Positions 17,972 to 26,699 of a DNA stretch of 64,000 nt are shown in pieces. The stretch is from Acinetobacter sp. NIPH 298 (lineage in GTDB: Bacteria; Pseudomonadota; Gammaproteobacteria; Pseudomonadales; Moraxellaceae), in assembly GCF_000369505.1 (NCBI RefSeq), contig NZ_KB850054.1:471208-535207 (forward strand). The letters run 5' to 3'. How positions within the stretch are numbered: the first letter of the stretch is position 1; every line of letters begins with the position of its first letter. A model generated the notes under the pieces. The model had not been told where the DNA came from, made no database searches, and saw only the letters and a program-made list of their open reading frames with translations. The translations under genes and the position numbers were made by a program.

Positions 17972-19399
17972 TCAGCGTGTTGGTTTTTTAGTTTCCTGCT
18001 GCGCTTTCAGTTGATCTTGCAGCTCAGCAAGTCGAGCATTTAAAAGCTGAATCCGTTGATCCTTCTGGCGTAAGGCCAATTCCAACTGTGTTACGTTTCT
18101 TTGTAATGTAACGGTTTTTTCCCGTGCTGTCATAACTTTTAATGATAAGTCAGCGCTGGTTTTCTGTTGTAATGTGTCTTTTTTGGCACTTCCTGTGCTC
18201 GAATCTTGATTGCTTTCAGCGACCAAAGACATTTCTGCTTGTTGTAAGCGATATTTGGCTTTTTCGGCAGGTGCAGCTAAAGTTTTTGCTGCAACTTGAT
18301 TGGCATTTTGATTTTTGCGAGCAGGGATTGAATTAAGATCGAAGTTTAAATGTGAGCCTTGTCTAAGTCGGCTGGCACTTCCTCCGATAAAGGCATGTTC
18401 ATTTTGTATTTTAATCTGTTTCATTACTTGTGGGAGGGGTTGTTGGGTTTCAGCAGAAATCCGCTGAGCAATACTCCACAATGATTCATTGCGTTTCACA
18501 ACATGTTGTTGGTTATTTGCGGGTGTTGAATGATCTGCTGCGGTTTTTTTCTTTGCTGGTGGAGTGGTATTTTTAGCTTGGTGTTGAGTTTTACTATTTT
18601 GTTGCGCATTTTCAATCTCCGTGCCCTTCAGCTCGCTCTCAGAGATTATAGGCTTCATTTGCGCTGGAGTACTTACTGTTTGATTTTCTGATGCGAATGT
18701 TGTGCTGTCATGCTTCACGGCTGTTGCTTGTTGGTCTTGGGCTGTGGAAGCAACAGAGGTCACTTGAGTCTTCGTAGTCTGTTCGATCGGCTGCACTGTG
18801 GTATTGGTGGTTGTAGCAACGCGGGTCTCAGAAATATTCAATACCGGCGGAAGTGCAAAGGGCACATTCAGCAGTTTTTCATGTTTTAAATCAGGCTGGG
18901 TGCTTGCGATATAGCGTGTGCTTTCAGGTAGATTTAAGGCAATATCTTTTTCACTGACAATAAACTTGGGTGTCAGTGATTTCTCACTACTGGTTTTGGT
19001 CTCTGATGCAGTTATTGTATTTTTACGTATTGGTTGTCGAATATGCTTTAAGTGTGCAGATTCGCCTTCTTTAATTTTAAGGATAATATTCAGTTCAGGA
19101 TCAATCATCGGACGTGATGAAGTAATGACAATGACTCCTTCACCTCGATTATTGTGACGTGTAAAAAAATTGAGTTGTGACGGAGGTTGATGCATAGCCC
19201 CCATCATGCGTAAATCCTCAGGTGTGGCTAGACTTACGTCAAATTTAGAATTTCGATCTGCTTGATGGAAGCTCATTTCTGCATAAAGTAACTCACCCGG
19301 TGCAGACTTGATTTGCAGTGGGTCAAAGGTAATCGCATAAAGTTGTTGCGAAGATAAAATGGCTAAAATGGCAATTTTTAATTTGTTATTAACAGTCAT
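17972..19399 (-). CDS. FimV N-terminal-like LysM protein
   Basis: 475 aa. Signal peptide (to about YA at residue 22), a FimV-type N-terminal domain (FDPLQIKSAPGELLYAEMSF), a long Thr/Gln-rich linker, a LysM-like segment at about 303-355 (HVVKRNESLWSIAQRI ... LRQGSHLNFD) for peptidoglycan binding, and a C-terminal coiled coil (residues 415-470) ending in a stop. There is no transmembrane helix at the end, so this half is predicted periplasmic, unlike the single 900-residue FimV of Pseudomonas. The membrane-plus-cytoplasmic half follows as its own gene. Confidence 0.78.
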   Translation of the reverse strand: MTVNNKLKIAILAILSSQQLYAITFDPLQIKSAPGELLYAEMSFHQADRNSKFDVSLATPEDLRMMGAMHQPPSQLNFFTRHNNRGEGVIVITSSRPMIDPELNIILKIKEGESAHLKHIRQPIRKNTITASETKTSSEKSLTPKFIVSEKDIALNLPESTRYIASTQPDLKHEKLLNVPFALPPVLNISETRVATTTNTTVQPIEQTTKTQVTSVASTAQDQQATAVKHDSTTFASENQTVSTPAQMKPIISESELKGTEIENAQQNSKTQHQAKNTTPPAKKKTAADHSTPANNQQHVVKRNESLWSIAQRISAETQQPLPQVMKQIKIQNEHAFIGGSASRLRQGSHLNFDLNSIPARKNQNANQVAAKTLAAPAEKAKYRLQQAEMSLVAESNQDSSTGSAKKDTLQQKTSADLSLKVMTAREKTVTLQRNVTQLELALRQKDQRIQLLNARLAELQDQLKAQQETKKPTR

Positions 19400-19536
19400 C
19401 TCGATCCATGAAAAGTGATGTTTTAGTTAGGTCATAAAGCCTGCTGATATTTCAGCCATGGTGAAAGATCAACAAGGTCTGAGTATACATTACCGTGATG
19501 TAAATGAATTGTAAATTGTTCATATTTAATAATAAT

Positions 19537-19567
19537 AAAAAGCCGATCAAGTGTGATCGGCTTTTGG
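19537..19567 (-). terminator. asd terminator
   Basis: AAAAGCCGATCA / TGATCGGCTTTT hairpin 20 bases downstream of asd (minus strand). Confidence 0.8.
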
Positions 19568-19585
19568 TTTTTGGTGTTATTTTGC

Positions 19586-20704
19586 TTAGGCGTTCTTGTA
19601 TTCAACTAAAATACGTAGCATACGACGCAATGGCTCTGCCGCACCCCAAAGGAGTTGATCGCCTACTGTAAATGCGCCTAAATACTCTTTACCCATATTG
19701 AGTTTACGTAGACGGCCGACAGGAACGGTTAAAGTACCCGTTACCGCTACAGGCGTAAGATCAGTCATCGACGCTTCACGAGTATTCGGAACAACTTTCG
19801 CCCATTGGCTTGAGTTGCGAATCATCTCTTCGATTTCATCAAGTGGCACATCTTTTTTGAGTTTCAATGTGATGGCTTGAGAATGGCAACGCATTGCACC
19901 GATACGAACACAGTGACCATCAATTGGAACGATTTGCTGATTACCCAAAATCTTGTTGGTTTCGACTTGACCTTTCCACTCTTCTTTTGATTGACCACTT
20001 TCGAGTTGTTTGTCGATATATGGAATCAATGAGCCCGCCAATGGCACGCCAAAGTTTGCTTTAGGGAAATCGTCGCCACGTTGTAAGTCAGCGATTTGAC
20101 GGTCAATATCTAGAATCGCAGATTTTGGATCATCTAATAATGTTTTGGTGTTGTTATACAAATAACCCATACCCGTGATCAGTTCACGCATATTCTGTGC
20201 ACCAGCACCAGATGCTGCTTGATACGTCATCGAGGTTGCCCATTCCACCAAATTATTTTGGAACAGTGAACCTAAGCCCATCAACATTAAAGAAACAGTA
20301 CAGTTACCACCAACGAAGGTTTTAGTGCCATTGACTAAACCATCTTTGATCACATTTAAATTGACAGGATCAAGTACAATGATGGCATCATCAGCCATAC
20401 GCAGGGTTGATGCTGCATCAATCCAGTAACCGTTCCAACCTTCTGCTTTCAGTTTTGGAAAAACTTCAGAGGTGTAGTCACCACCTTGACAGGTTAAAAT
20501 GACATCCATTTGCTTCAGACTGCTAATGTCTGTTGCATCCATAAGTGCTGGGGCAGTCTTACCACCAAATGAAGGAGCTTCGCCACCTGCATTACTGGTA
20601 GAGAAGTAGAATGGCTCAATATGAGCAAAATCATTCTCTTCAACCATACGTTGCATCAGGACAGAACCAACCATCCCACGCCAACCGACCAGACCTACTT
20701 TCAT
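19586..20704 (-). CDS. asd: aspartate-semialdehyde dehydrogenase
   Basis: 372 aa, the length of the Gram-negative Asd type. Reduces aspartyl phosphate to aspartate semialdehyde, the branch point to lysine/diaminopimelate, threonine and methionine. N-terminal NADP-binding motif [17 protein letters not shown], catalytic cysteine in [10 protein letters not shown] and active-site His in the [13 protein letters not shown] segment. Essential for cell wall synthesis. Single-gene unit with terminator, divergent from the EEP protein. Confidence 0.97.
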   Translation of the reverse strand: MKVGLVGWRGMVGSVLMQRMVEENDFAHIEPFYFSTSNAGGEAPSFGGKTAPALMDATDISSLKQMDVILTCQGGDYTSEVFPKLKAEGWNGYWIDAASTLRMADDAIIVLDPVNLNVIKDGLVNGTKTFVGGNCTVSLMLMGLGSLFQNNLVEWATSMTYQAASGAGAQNMRELITGMGYLYNNTKTLLDDPKSAILDIDRQIADLQRGDDFPKANFGVPLAGSLIPYIDKQLESGQSKEEWKGQVETNKILGNQQIVPIDGHCVRIGAMRCHSQAITLKLKKDVPLDEIEEMIRNSSQWAKVVPNTREASMTDLTPVAVTGTLTVPVGRLRKLNMGKEYLGAFTVGDQLLWGAAEPLRRMLRILVEYKNA

Positions 20705-20884
20705 GTCATTTGCCTCGGTATGTAAAAACTTTTAAGGGGCTTGAGTGTATCAAAAGTGAACGCAACTGCAAGTGTTACATGAATAAAACAGTTGATTTAT
20801 TGTGTGGAATTATTTGTTTGTGTTAGATGAAAAATTGATAAAGCCGTAACTTTATTGAAAATCCACGAAATCTCCAAGAGTAAA

Positions 20885-22027
20885 ATGAACATGATATGGA
20901 TTGAGATTTGCGCAGTATTGGTTATTTGGTTAAGTGTATGGTCCTTGATTCCCCGTGATGAATGGTGGTTTAGGGGAGCAGACTTTCCTCGATTACAGAT
21001 CTTAGCGTTTGGAATAGCGACTTTAGTTGCTTTACTTTTTATACCCGCTGAGTGGACTTTACAAAGAGAAATATTACTTTTAGGTGTGATCGCAGCAGTC
21101 GCCTATCAATTAAAAATGGTATTACCTTATACCCCGATATGGAAGAAACAAGTTCAACAGGTGGGTCAGGATCAATTAAATCCTGAACAGCAAATTTCTT
21201 TACTTGTTGCCAATGTCTTAACACCCAATGATAAATATCACTTATTACTGCAACAGATTGAAAATTTAAAACCTGATGTTGTGTTAACACTTGAGTCAGA
21301 TATTGCTTGGCAAGATGCATTAAAGCCGATAGAGCAAGATTATCCCTATCGAGTGGCAGTGCCGTTGGATAATCTTTATGGCATGCATCTATATAGCCGT
21401 TTGCCGTTAAATAACACTGAAGTTAAATTTATTTTAAGTGATGAAATTCCATCGATTCATGCAACTTTACAGTTACGTTCAGGGGTTCAGGTTCAACTAT
21501 ATTGTTTACATCCTAAACCACCGAGCCCTACTGAAGCCAAAGATTCGACCTTGAGAGATGCTGAGCTTTTAATTGTAGGTGATCGAATTAAAGACTTAGA
21601 TCAAAGCTGTATTGTGATGGGGGATTTAAATGACGTGGCTTGGTCAAGAACGACTCGCTTGTTTCAGCGTATCAGTGGTTTACTCGATCCACGAGTAGGT
21701 CGCTACTTTATGAATACTTTCCATGCTGATTATTCATTATTACGGTGGTCTTTGGATCATATTTTCCATAGTGCTGATTTTGGTTTGGTCGATATGAAGC
21801 GATTACCTTATATTGGTTCAGATCACTTTCCTGTCTATGTTGTATTGCAGACGGGGCGGATTTTTGAGCAACAGCAGCAAGAGTTGGAGCAAACGCAAGC
21901 CGATGAAGAAGAAGCACAGCAAGCAATTCAAGAGGGTATTGAAAAGGCGGAGCGAGAAGAAAAGGCGGTGGTAGATGAGCTTGCCCAACCACATAAGGCG
22001 ATGATGGCGACGCCAGATAAACAATGA
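20885..22027 (+). CDS. membrane-anchored endonuclease/exonuclease/phosphatase (EEP) family protein
   Basis: 380 aa from an ATG with AAGAG five bases upstream (the open frame reaches 20855 through a TTG). Two to three N-terminal transmembrane helices (residues 1-80) are followed by an EEP domain: LLVANVLTPND, the PDVVLTLES metal-binding Glu, VMGDLNDVAWS and the terminal GSDHFPVYV. The C-terminal 45 residues are a Glu/Gln-rich coil. Such proteins are often periplasmic phosphodiesterases or phosphatases of unknown substrate. Downstream lies the candidate small RNA. Confidence 0.82.
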   Translation: MNMIWIEICAVLVIWLSVWSLIPRDEWWFRGADFPRLQILAFGIATLVALLFIPAEWTLQREILLLGVIAAVAYQLKMVLPYTPIWKKQVQQVGQDQLNPEQQISLLVANVLTPNDKYHLLLQQIENLKPDVVLTLESDIAWQDALKPIEQDYPYRVAVPLDNLYGMHLYSRLPLNNTEVKFILSDEIPSIHATLQLRSGVQVQLYCLHPKPPSPTEAKDSTLRDAELLIVGDRIKDLDQSCIVMGDLNDVAWSRTTRLFQRISGLLDPRVGRYFMNTFHADYSLLRWSLDHIFHSADFGLVDMKRLPYIGSDHFPVYVVLQTGRIFEQQQQELEQTQADEEEAQQAIQEGIEKAEREEKAVVDELAQPHKAMMATPDKQ

Positions 22028-22031
22028 ACGG

Positions 22032-22049
22032 TGTAAGCAATATCGTACA
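22032..22049 (+). promoter_or_regulatory. GacA-type upstream activating sequence
   Basis: TGTAAG-CAATAT-CGTACA matches the GacA box TGTAAG-N6-CTTACA at 11 of 12 defined bases. It begins four bases after the EEP stop codon and is centred about 65 bases upstream of the putative start of the small RNA. A second imperfectly related pair, TGTAG and CTACA, occurs at 22062-22080. Confidence 0.6.
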
Positions 22050-22093
22050 ATGATTTAGGTCTGTAGCGAATAGTCCTACAAGTTTAAAAGGTT

Positions 22094-22099
22094 TATTCT
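22094..22099 (+). promoter_or_regulatory. -10 element of the candidate small RNA
   Basis: TATTCT, with no convincing -35 at 16-18 bases upstream, as expected for an activator-dependent promoter. Confidence 0.4.
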
Positions 22100-22105
22100 A
22101 AATAC

Positions 22106-22275
22106 ATCAGCACAAGGACGCAGGAATGGATTTCCGCTTAAGGATAGCAACGCTGAGATGGAAAAAGTCATCATGGATATGATGCATGCGATGGATGCAA
22201 GATAATAAAAAACAGAGCGAAAGCACAACCTCATTTGCCCGAGTTTTGCAGGATGCAGAACTCGGGTTTTAATTT
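22106..22275 (+). ncRNA. candidate CsrA/RsmA-sequestering small RNA (RsmY/Z-like)
   Basis: About 165 bases with no credible ORF, bounded by a GacA-type box with a -10 on the left and an intrinsic terminator on the right. It contains eight GGA triplets (22116, 22123, 22128, 22142, 22160, 22175, 22193, 22251), against 2-3 expected by chance. Three stand in hairpin loops: GGAA-TGGAT-TTCC (22123-22135), CATCAT-GGAT-ATGATG (22169-22184) and the terminator loop GGA. CAAGGACG and CAGGAATG match the CANGGANG-type CsrA site. Known RsmX/Y/Z RNAs have this design and titrate CsrA. Family membership is inferred from architecture, not homology. Confidence 0.6.
22238..22275 (+). terminator. terminator with GGA loop
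   Basis: CCCGAGTTTTGCA-GGA-TGCAGAACTCGGG (one G-T pair) followed by TTTTAATTTTT. It ends the candidate small RNA and meets the convergent acyltransferase gene. Confidence 0.8.
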
Positions 22276-23211
22276 TTAATAAATCTGCTCATACCCTTCA
22301 GCACGTGTTTTAAAACGACGATGGAACCACATCCATTGTGTTGGCGCGATTCTGAGTTGTGCTTCAATAATTTTATTGACGCGAATCGCATCAACAACTT
22401 CATCTTCGCTTGGCATATTTTCCACAATAGGTTCAATCAACACTTTATATTTTGGGTTGCGTATATCACCGTAGCGATAAAAATAAAGCGGGATTGCCAC
22501 AGCGTTAGAAATTTTTAATAAACGACGATGGGCAGTGACGGTTGCTGCGGGTACGCCAAAGAAAGGAGCCATTACCCCTTGTTTTAAACCAAAATCTTGG
22601 TCTGGGCTATACCAAATCGCACCGCCATTTTTGAGTCTGCGAATGAGTCCACGCATATCATCGTGATCAATTTGATGATTGTAAATCGTGGCTCGACATC
22701 GATAAATAAACATATCCAGCATCGGATTATCTTGTGGGCGATAAACCACATCTGGTTCAAAGTATTGAGAACACAGATAGCCTCCTGCATCGAGTAGGGT
22801 ACTGTGCGTTCCTAGCAATAGTACGCCATGACCTTGTGCTTGGGCATTTTGAATGTGTTCCAGACCTTCAATATGGTGACGGTTCTTAAACCATTTGGGG
22901 CTATACCACGCATTCAGGGTTTCAAACATGCCAAGCATCATGTCAATGAAGACTTTTTTTGCATTGGTTTCAACTTCCGCTGACGACCATTCAGGGAAAC
23001 ATACTTCCAAATTCCTTAGCGTGGTTTTACGGCGTGATCGGAGTAAAGACCAACATATATGCGCCAAGCCATGTGCCAAGCGCCATTGTATTGCCCAAGG
23101 AAGGATTGCCAATGACACGAGAAAGAAAATGCCAATCCAATTCTTCCAGTATTTAGGCAATAAAAATTCCCATCGAAATTCGCCAGGAATATAAGACTGT
23201 TGTTGGCTCAT
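22276..23211 (-). CDS. LpxL/LpxM-family lipid A acyltransferase
   Basis: 311 aa. One N-terminal transmembrane segment (about 18-45, WIGIFFLVSLAILPWAIQW) anchors it in the inner membrane, and the HX4D catalytic motif is GTHSTLLDAGG (about residue 135). Later family blocks include AIWYSPDQDFG and APFFGVPAATVTAHRRL. It adds a secondary acyl chain (laurate or similar) to Kdo2-lipid IVA. Which of LpxL or LpxM it is cannot be decided here. Stands alone, convergent with the small RNA. Confidence 0.88.
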   Translation of the reverse strand: MSQQQSYIPGEFRWEFLLPKYWKNWIGIFFLVSLAILPWAIQWRLAHGLAHICWSLLRSRRKTTLRNLEVCFPEWSSAEVETNAKKVFIDMMLGMFETLNAWYSPKWFKNRHHIEGLEHIQNAQAQGHGVLLLGTHSTLLDAGGYLCSQYFEPDVVYRPQDNPMLDMFIYRCRATIYNHQIDHDDMRGLIRRLKNGGAIWYSPDQDFGLKQGVMAPFFGVPAATVTAHRRLLKISNAVAIPLYFYRYGDIRNPKYKVLIEPIVENMPSEDEVVDAIRVNKIIEAQLRIAPTQWMWFHRRFKTRAEGYEQIY

Positions 23212-23349
23212 AGAACTTTGATATGTGAATTAAGTTGAATTTTTGAAAAGTGTAACATGAAGTGGGTTTTTAATTCACGAATGTAACTGCAGAATCAATC
23301 TATTCTATTGTAGAGTGTATATTTGAAAGTAAATCGGAAAGGAAAAATT

Positions 23350-23895
23350 TTGAAAAAAATAACAATTGAACAAGGTGATATTACTCAAATGAGCGTTGAT
23401 GCAATTGTCAATGCAGCAAATACCTCTCTCTTAGGTGGCGGCGGTGTTGACGGCGCAATTCATCGAAAAGGTGGTGCTGAAATTTTAGCAGAATGTCAAA
23501 AGATTCGTGCGAAGCAAGGTGGTTGTAATGTTGGCGAAGCTGTTATTACGACCGCAGGAAATTTGCCAGCTAAACATGTCATTCACACTGTTGGTCCAAC
23601 GTGGGTTGATGGGCAAAATAATGAAACTGTATTATTAAAAAATGCGTATAGAAATAGTTTTAAGTTAGCAGAAGGTTTACAACTAAAGACGCTAGCATTT
23701 CCAAATATTTCAACAGGTATTTATCGTTTTCCGAAACAACTCGCAGCGCAAATTGCATTGGAAATCATAAGTGATGAATTGGATAAAGCAGATTTTGTTC
23801 AAGAAGTTATTTTTGTATGTTTTGATGATGAAAATTTTAGAATTTACCAATCGCTTGCAAGTGAGTTTATAGCCAAAGGAATTGCGGTTAATTAA
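23350..23895 (+). CDS. macrodomain protein, O-acetyl-ADP-ribose deacetylase (YmdB-like)
   Basis: 181 aa from a TTG preceded by GGAAAGG seven bases upstream; another TTG nine codons earlier is possible. Single macrodomain: [36 protein letters not shown] (the ADP-ribose loop) and the late [12 protein letters not shown] loop are all conserved. Proteins of this group remove acetyl or ADP-ribose from ADP-ribose derivatives; YmdB also affects RNase III. Monocistronic, followed by a hairpin. Confidence 0.9.
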   Translation: MKKITIEQGDITQMSVDAIVNAANTSLLGGGGVDGAIHRKGGAEILAECQKIRAKQGGCNVGEAVITTAGNLPAKHVIHTVGPTWVDGQNNETVLLKNAYRNSFKLAEGLQLKTLAFPNISTGIYRFPKQLAAQIALEIISDELDKADFVQEVIFVCFDDENFRIYQSLASEFIAKGIAVN

Positions 23896-23901
23896 ATTGA
23901 G

Positions 23902-23933
23902 TGAGCATCTACTCTATAAAGAATAGATGCTCA
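23902..23933. terminator. hairpin between convergent genes
   Basis: TGAGCATCTA / TAGATGCTCA, 10-bp perfect arms, 12-base loop. No long T-run on either side, so terminator strength is uncertain. Confidence 0.55.
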
Positions 23934-23944
23934 GTGAACTTAGC

Positions 23945-25843
23945 TTAATTGCCTTTCGACATATTTTCTAAGATATCCCAACGCTCTAACTTTTCTAACA
24001 ACAATTCTTCAATTGTTGCGAGACGTTGGCTCGCCAATGTCGCTGCATTGGCATCGCGAAGAAACCACGATCCATCAGCTAGCTTTTCTGATAGTTCAGT
24101 TTGTTCGGCCTCTAGTTTTTCCATTTCTGCTGGAAGCTGCTCTAACTCACGCTGATCTTTATAACTGAGTTTGACTTTCTTTGGTGCAGTTGCGGCTTCA
24201 GCCTTGGCTTGAGCTTTTTTAACATCACTTTTCTGATCAACCACAGTTTGATCAGGGCGCTGCTCTAAATAGTCTTGATACCCACCAACATACTCATCAA
24301 TATGACCTTTACCATCAAACACCCAAGTAGATGTCACGACATTGTCCATAAAGGCACGGTCATGCGAGATCAATAAGAGTGTGCCTTTATAATCAGAAAG
24401 CATTTCTTCAAGCAGTTCAAGCGTGACCATATCTAAGTCATTGGTTGGCTCATCCATCACGATTAAGTTCGATGGTTTAAGCAATAATTTTGCCAACAAG
24501 ATACGGTTTCGTTCACCGCCAGAGAGCGCTTTTACAGGTGTGCGGGCACGTTCTGGTGAGAATAAAAAGTCTTGTAAATAGCTATAGATATGACGACGAT
24601 TGCCATTCACATCGACAAAATCAGAGCCTTCTGAAACGTTTGCCATGACTGACTTTTCAAGATCTAAGGCGTTACGTAACTGGTCAAAATACGCAACTTC
24701 GAGTTGTGTGCCTGTTTTAACTGAACCACCATGCTCGATTGCGCCTAAAATCGCTTTGATAAGTGTGGTTTTACCGACACCATTGTCACCGACCAAACCA
24801 ATACGGTCACCACGTAAGACCAATGCTGAGAAATCTTTAATAATCGGTGCATTGTCGCCAAAAGTGACACTGAGATGTTCAATATCAAATACCAACTTGC
24901 CAGAACGGTTCGCGTCCTGAGTTGCCATGCTGACTTTGCCTTGTTGCGAGCGACGCGCTTTAGATTGTTCACGTAAATCTTTCAACGCACGAACACGACC
25001 TTCATTACGGGTACGACGTGCTTTAATGCCTTGGCGAATCCAGGTTTCTTCTTCAGCTAACTTTTTGTCAAATAATGCATTTTGTTTTTCCTCGGCTTCC
25101 ATTTGCTGTGCTTTAAGCTCTAAATAGCGAGAGTAGTTACCGTCATAGCTGCGTAATGTGCCACGATCAAGCTCCACAATACGAGTGGCAATGCTGTCAA
25201 CAAATGAACGGTCATGCGAAATGAACAGCAGGGTTAGATTATTTTGGTCCAGCAAGAATTTCTCTAACCATTCAATGCTTTCCACATCTAAATGGTTGGT
25301 CGGTTCGTCGAGTAACAGCACATCAGGCTGGGTTAACAGCGCACGTGCCAATAACACACGGCGTTTACGTCCACCTGATAAATCTGCCAAATCCGCATGT
25401 GGATCCAGTCCCATTTTACTCAGAATAGAGTTCACTTTATTTTCTAGTGCCCAACCATCTAACTGATCAAGCTTATGCTGTAACATGCCCATCCGATCGC
25501 AGGCATCCATATCACCCAGTACACAGCTATCGCTGGCTTCGTGATAGGCTTTAAGTACCGCTGCTGCTTCGCCTGCACCGTCAGCTACAATGTCAGCGAC
25601 CTTGCCTGAATCCATAGGTACATCTTGGGCTAACATCGAAACAGTTAAACCATTTTGAATCGAAACTTCGCCGCTATCGGGCAATAAGCTTCCCTCAATC
25701 AGTTTAAGTAAAGTAGACTTACCTTCACCATTACGACCGATTAAACAGACTCGCTCGCCACGTTCTAGGTTAAAGTGTGCGCCATCGAGTAGGGCAGGCC
25801 CACCAAATGCGAGGTGGACATCCCTTAAAGTAATATAGGCCAT
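23945..25843 (-). CDS. uup: ABC-F ATPase Uup
   Basis: 632 aa, two ABC cassettes without membrane domains. Walker A: GRNGEGKST (about 36) and GDNGVGKTT (about 350); signatures LSGGRKRR and LSGGERNR; Walker B LLLDEPTNHLD and IVMDEPTNDLD. Between the cassettes is the ABC-F linker, and the C-terminal coiled coil (about 540-632) is the DNA-binding tail that marks Uup rather than EttA. Uup acts on stalled ribosomes and/or branched DNA and limits transposon precise excision. Divergent from slyX, with only 32 bases to its start. Confidence 0.93.
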   Translation of the reverse strand: MAYITLRDVHLAFGGPALLDGAHFNLERGERVCLIGRNGEGKSTLLKLIEGSLLPDSGEVSIQNGLTVSMLAQDVPMDSGKVADIVADGAGEAAAVLKAYHEASDSCVLGDMDACDRMGMLQHKLDQLDGWALENKVNSILSKMGLDPHADLADLSGGRKRRVLLARALLTQPDVLLLDEPTNHLDVESIEWLEKFLLDQNNLTLLFISHDRSFVDSIATRIVELDRGTLRSYDGNYSRYLELKAQQMEAEEKQNALFDKKLAEEETWIRQGIKARRTRNEGRVRALKDLREQSKARRSQQGKVSMATQDANRSGKLVFDIEHLSVTFGDNAPIIKDFSALVLRGDRIGLVGDNGVGKTTLIKAILGAIEHGGSVKTGTQLEVAYFDQLRNALDLEKSVMANVSEGSDFVDVNGNRRHIYSYLQDFLFSPERARTPVKALSGGERNRILLAKLLLKPSNLIVMDEPTNDLDMVTLELLEEMLSDYKGTLLLISHDRAFMDNVVTSTWVFDGKGHIDEYVGGYQDYLEQRPDQTVVDQKSDVKKAQAKAEAATAPKKVKLSYKDQRELEQLPAEMEKLEAEQTELSEKLADGSWFLRDANAATLASQRLATIEELLLEKLERWDILENMSKGN

Positions 25844-25875
25844 AATGTTTCCTAAAAGCTCAGATGAGGTCTGAA

Positions 25876-26121
25876 ATGACTAAACAACAAAATTTTGATG
25901 ATCAAGCGTCATTGTCCGCACCCATTGAAGATTTGCAAGTCCGAATTGCATTTTTAGACGATTTAGTTGAACAACTAAACCAACAATTGGTGATTCAGAC
26001 ACAAGAAATTGCAGATTTAAAAAAACAAATGCAGTTCTTGTATCGTCGCATAGAAGCATCGGATTTGTCAGAGGGCATTGCAACTTTTGATCCAATGAGT
26101 GATAAACCACCGCATTATTGA
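25876..26121 (+). CDS. slyX: SlyX-family protein
   Basis: 81 aa from the ATG with GAGG six bases upstream; an ATG at 25864 is in frame but overlaps that ribosome site. One long coiled coil (LQVRIAFLDDLVEQLNQQLVI, ending in the family-typical LYRRI) and the C-terminal SDKPPHY are diagnostic for SlyX. Function is not known. The downstream gene begins close to its stop. Confidence 0.9.
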   Translation: MTKQQNFDDQASLSAPIEDLQVRIAFLDDLVEQLNQQLVIQTQEIADLKKQMQFLYRRIEASDLSEGIATFDPMSDKPPHY

Positions 26122-26216
26122 TTGAAACAGGCATCCTGAACACATACTGTAAGGAAAACTTGCCTTTTAACTCAAACTTATGTAACGCTAATAAAAGGAC
26201 GTTTTGGGCGACTTTA

Positions 26217-26666
26217 ATGAGTAATGTTGGAATTTGGATCACGGTAGCGATTGTACTGTTTGTACTTGGCTCGATTTTTGGTTTGCGTGTTAGCCCTCGA
26301 GAAAAAGCACTCGGTATAATGCGTGACCAAGCGCGAAAAATGGGATTGCATCCGCGCGTCATCGTTGCGCCAGAGTGGACCAAGATACCAATGGCGACAG
26401 AACATCGTGCCAGTATGGTGACTTATTATAGTGTACTGATCCCAGATGCTCGATTGCCACTTATGCGGGCAAGAGTGATCGATGGGAAACTCCAAGTCGT
26501 GCAAGGTGAGCAGAAATTTAATGACTTAGCTATTGCATTAAAAGGAGTTTATGCTATTGATATGCAGGCGAACTGTGTCGGCATGTACTGGGATGAAGAA
26601 GTTGATCTTAGAGCGACACAACTCGAAGCTATGAAAGCTTATTTATATGAATTAGCTCAGCTCTAA
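26217..26666 (+). CDS. uncharacterised membrane-anchored protein
   Basis: 149 aa from the ATG that directly precedes a transmembrane helix (VGIWITVAIVLFVLGSIFGL). The frame is open to 26118, but the extra 33 residues look non-coding (NTYCKENLPFNSN) and no ribosome site is apparent. The helix is followed by SPREKALGIMRDQARKMGLHPRV and a soluble domain with two cysteine/tryptophan positions near the end (NCVGMYWDEE). Family unknown. Lies between slyX and topA on the same strand. Confidence 0.7.
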   Translation: MSNVGIWITVAIVLFVLGSIFGLRVSPREKALGIMRDQARKMGLHPRVIVAPEWTKIPMATEHRASMVTYYSVLIPDARLPLMRARVIDGKLQVVQGEQKFNDLAIALKGVYAIDMQANCVGMYWDEEVDLRATQLEAMKAYLYELAQL

Positions 26667-26699
26667 TTATTTGATTTACCACAGGAAAAACGGTTCATT

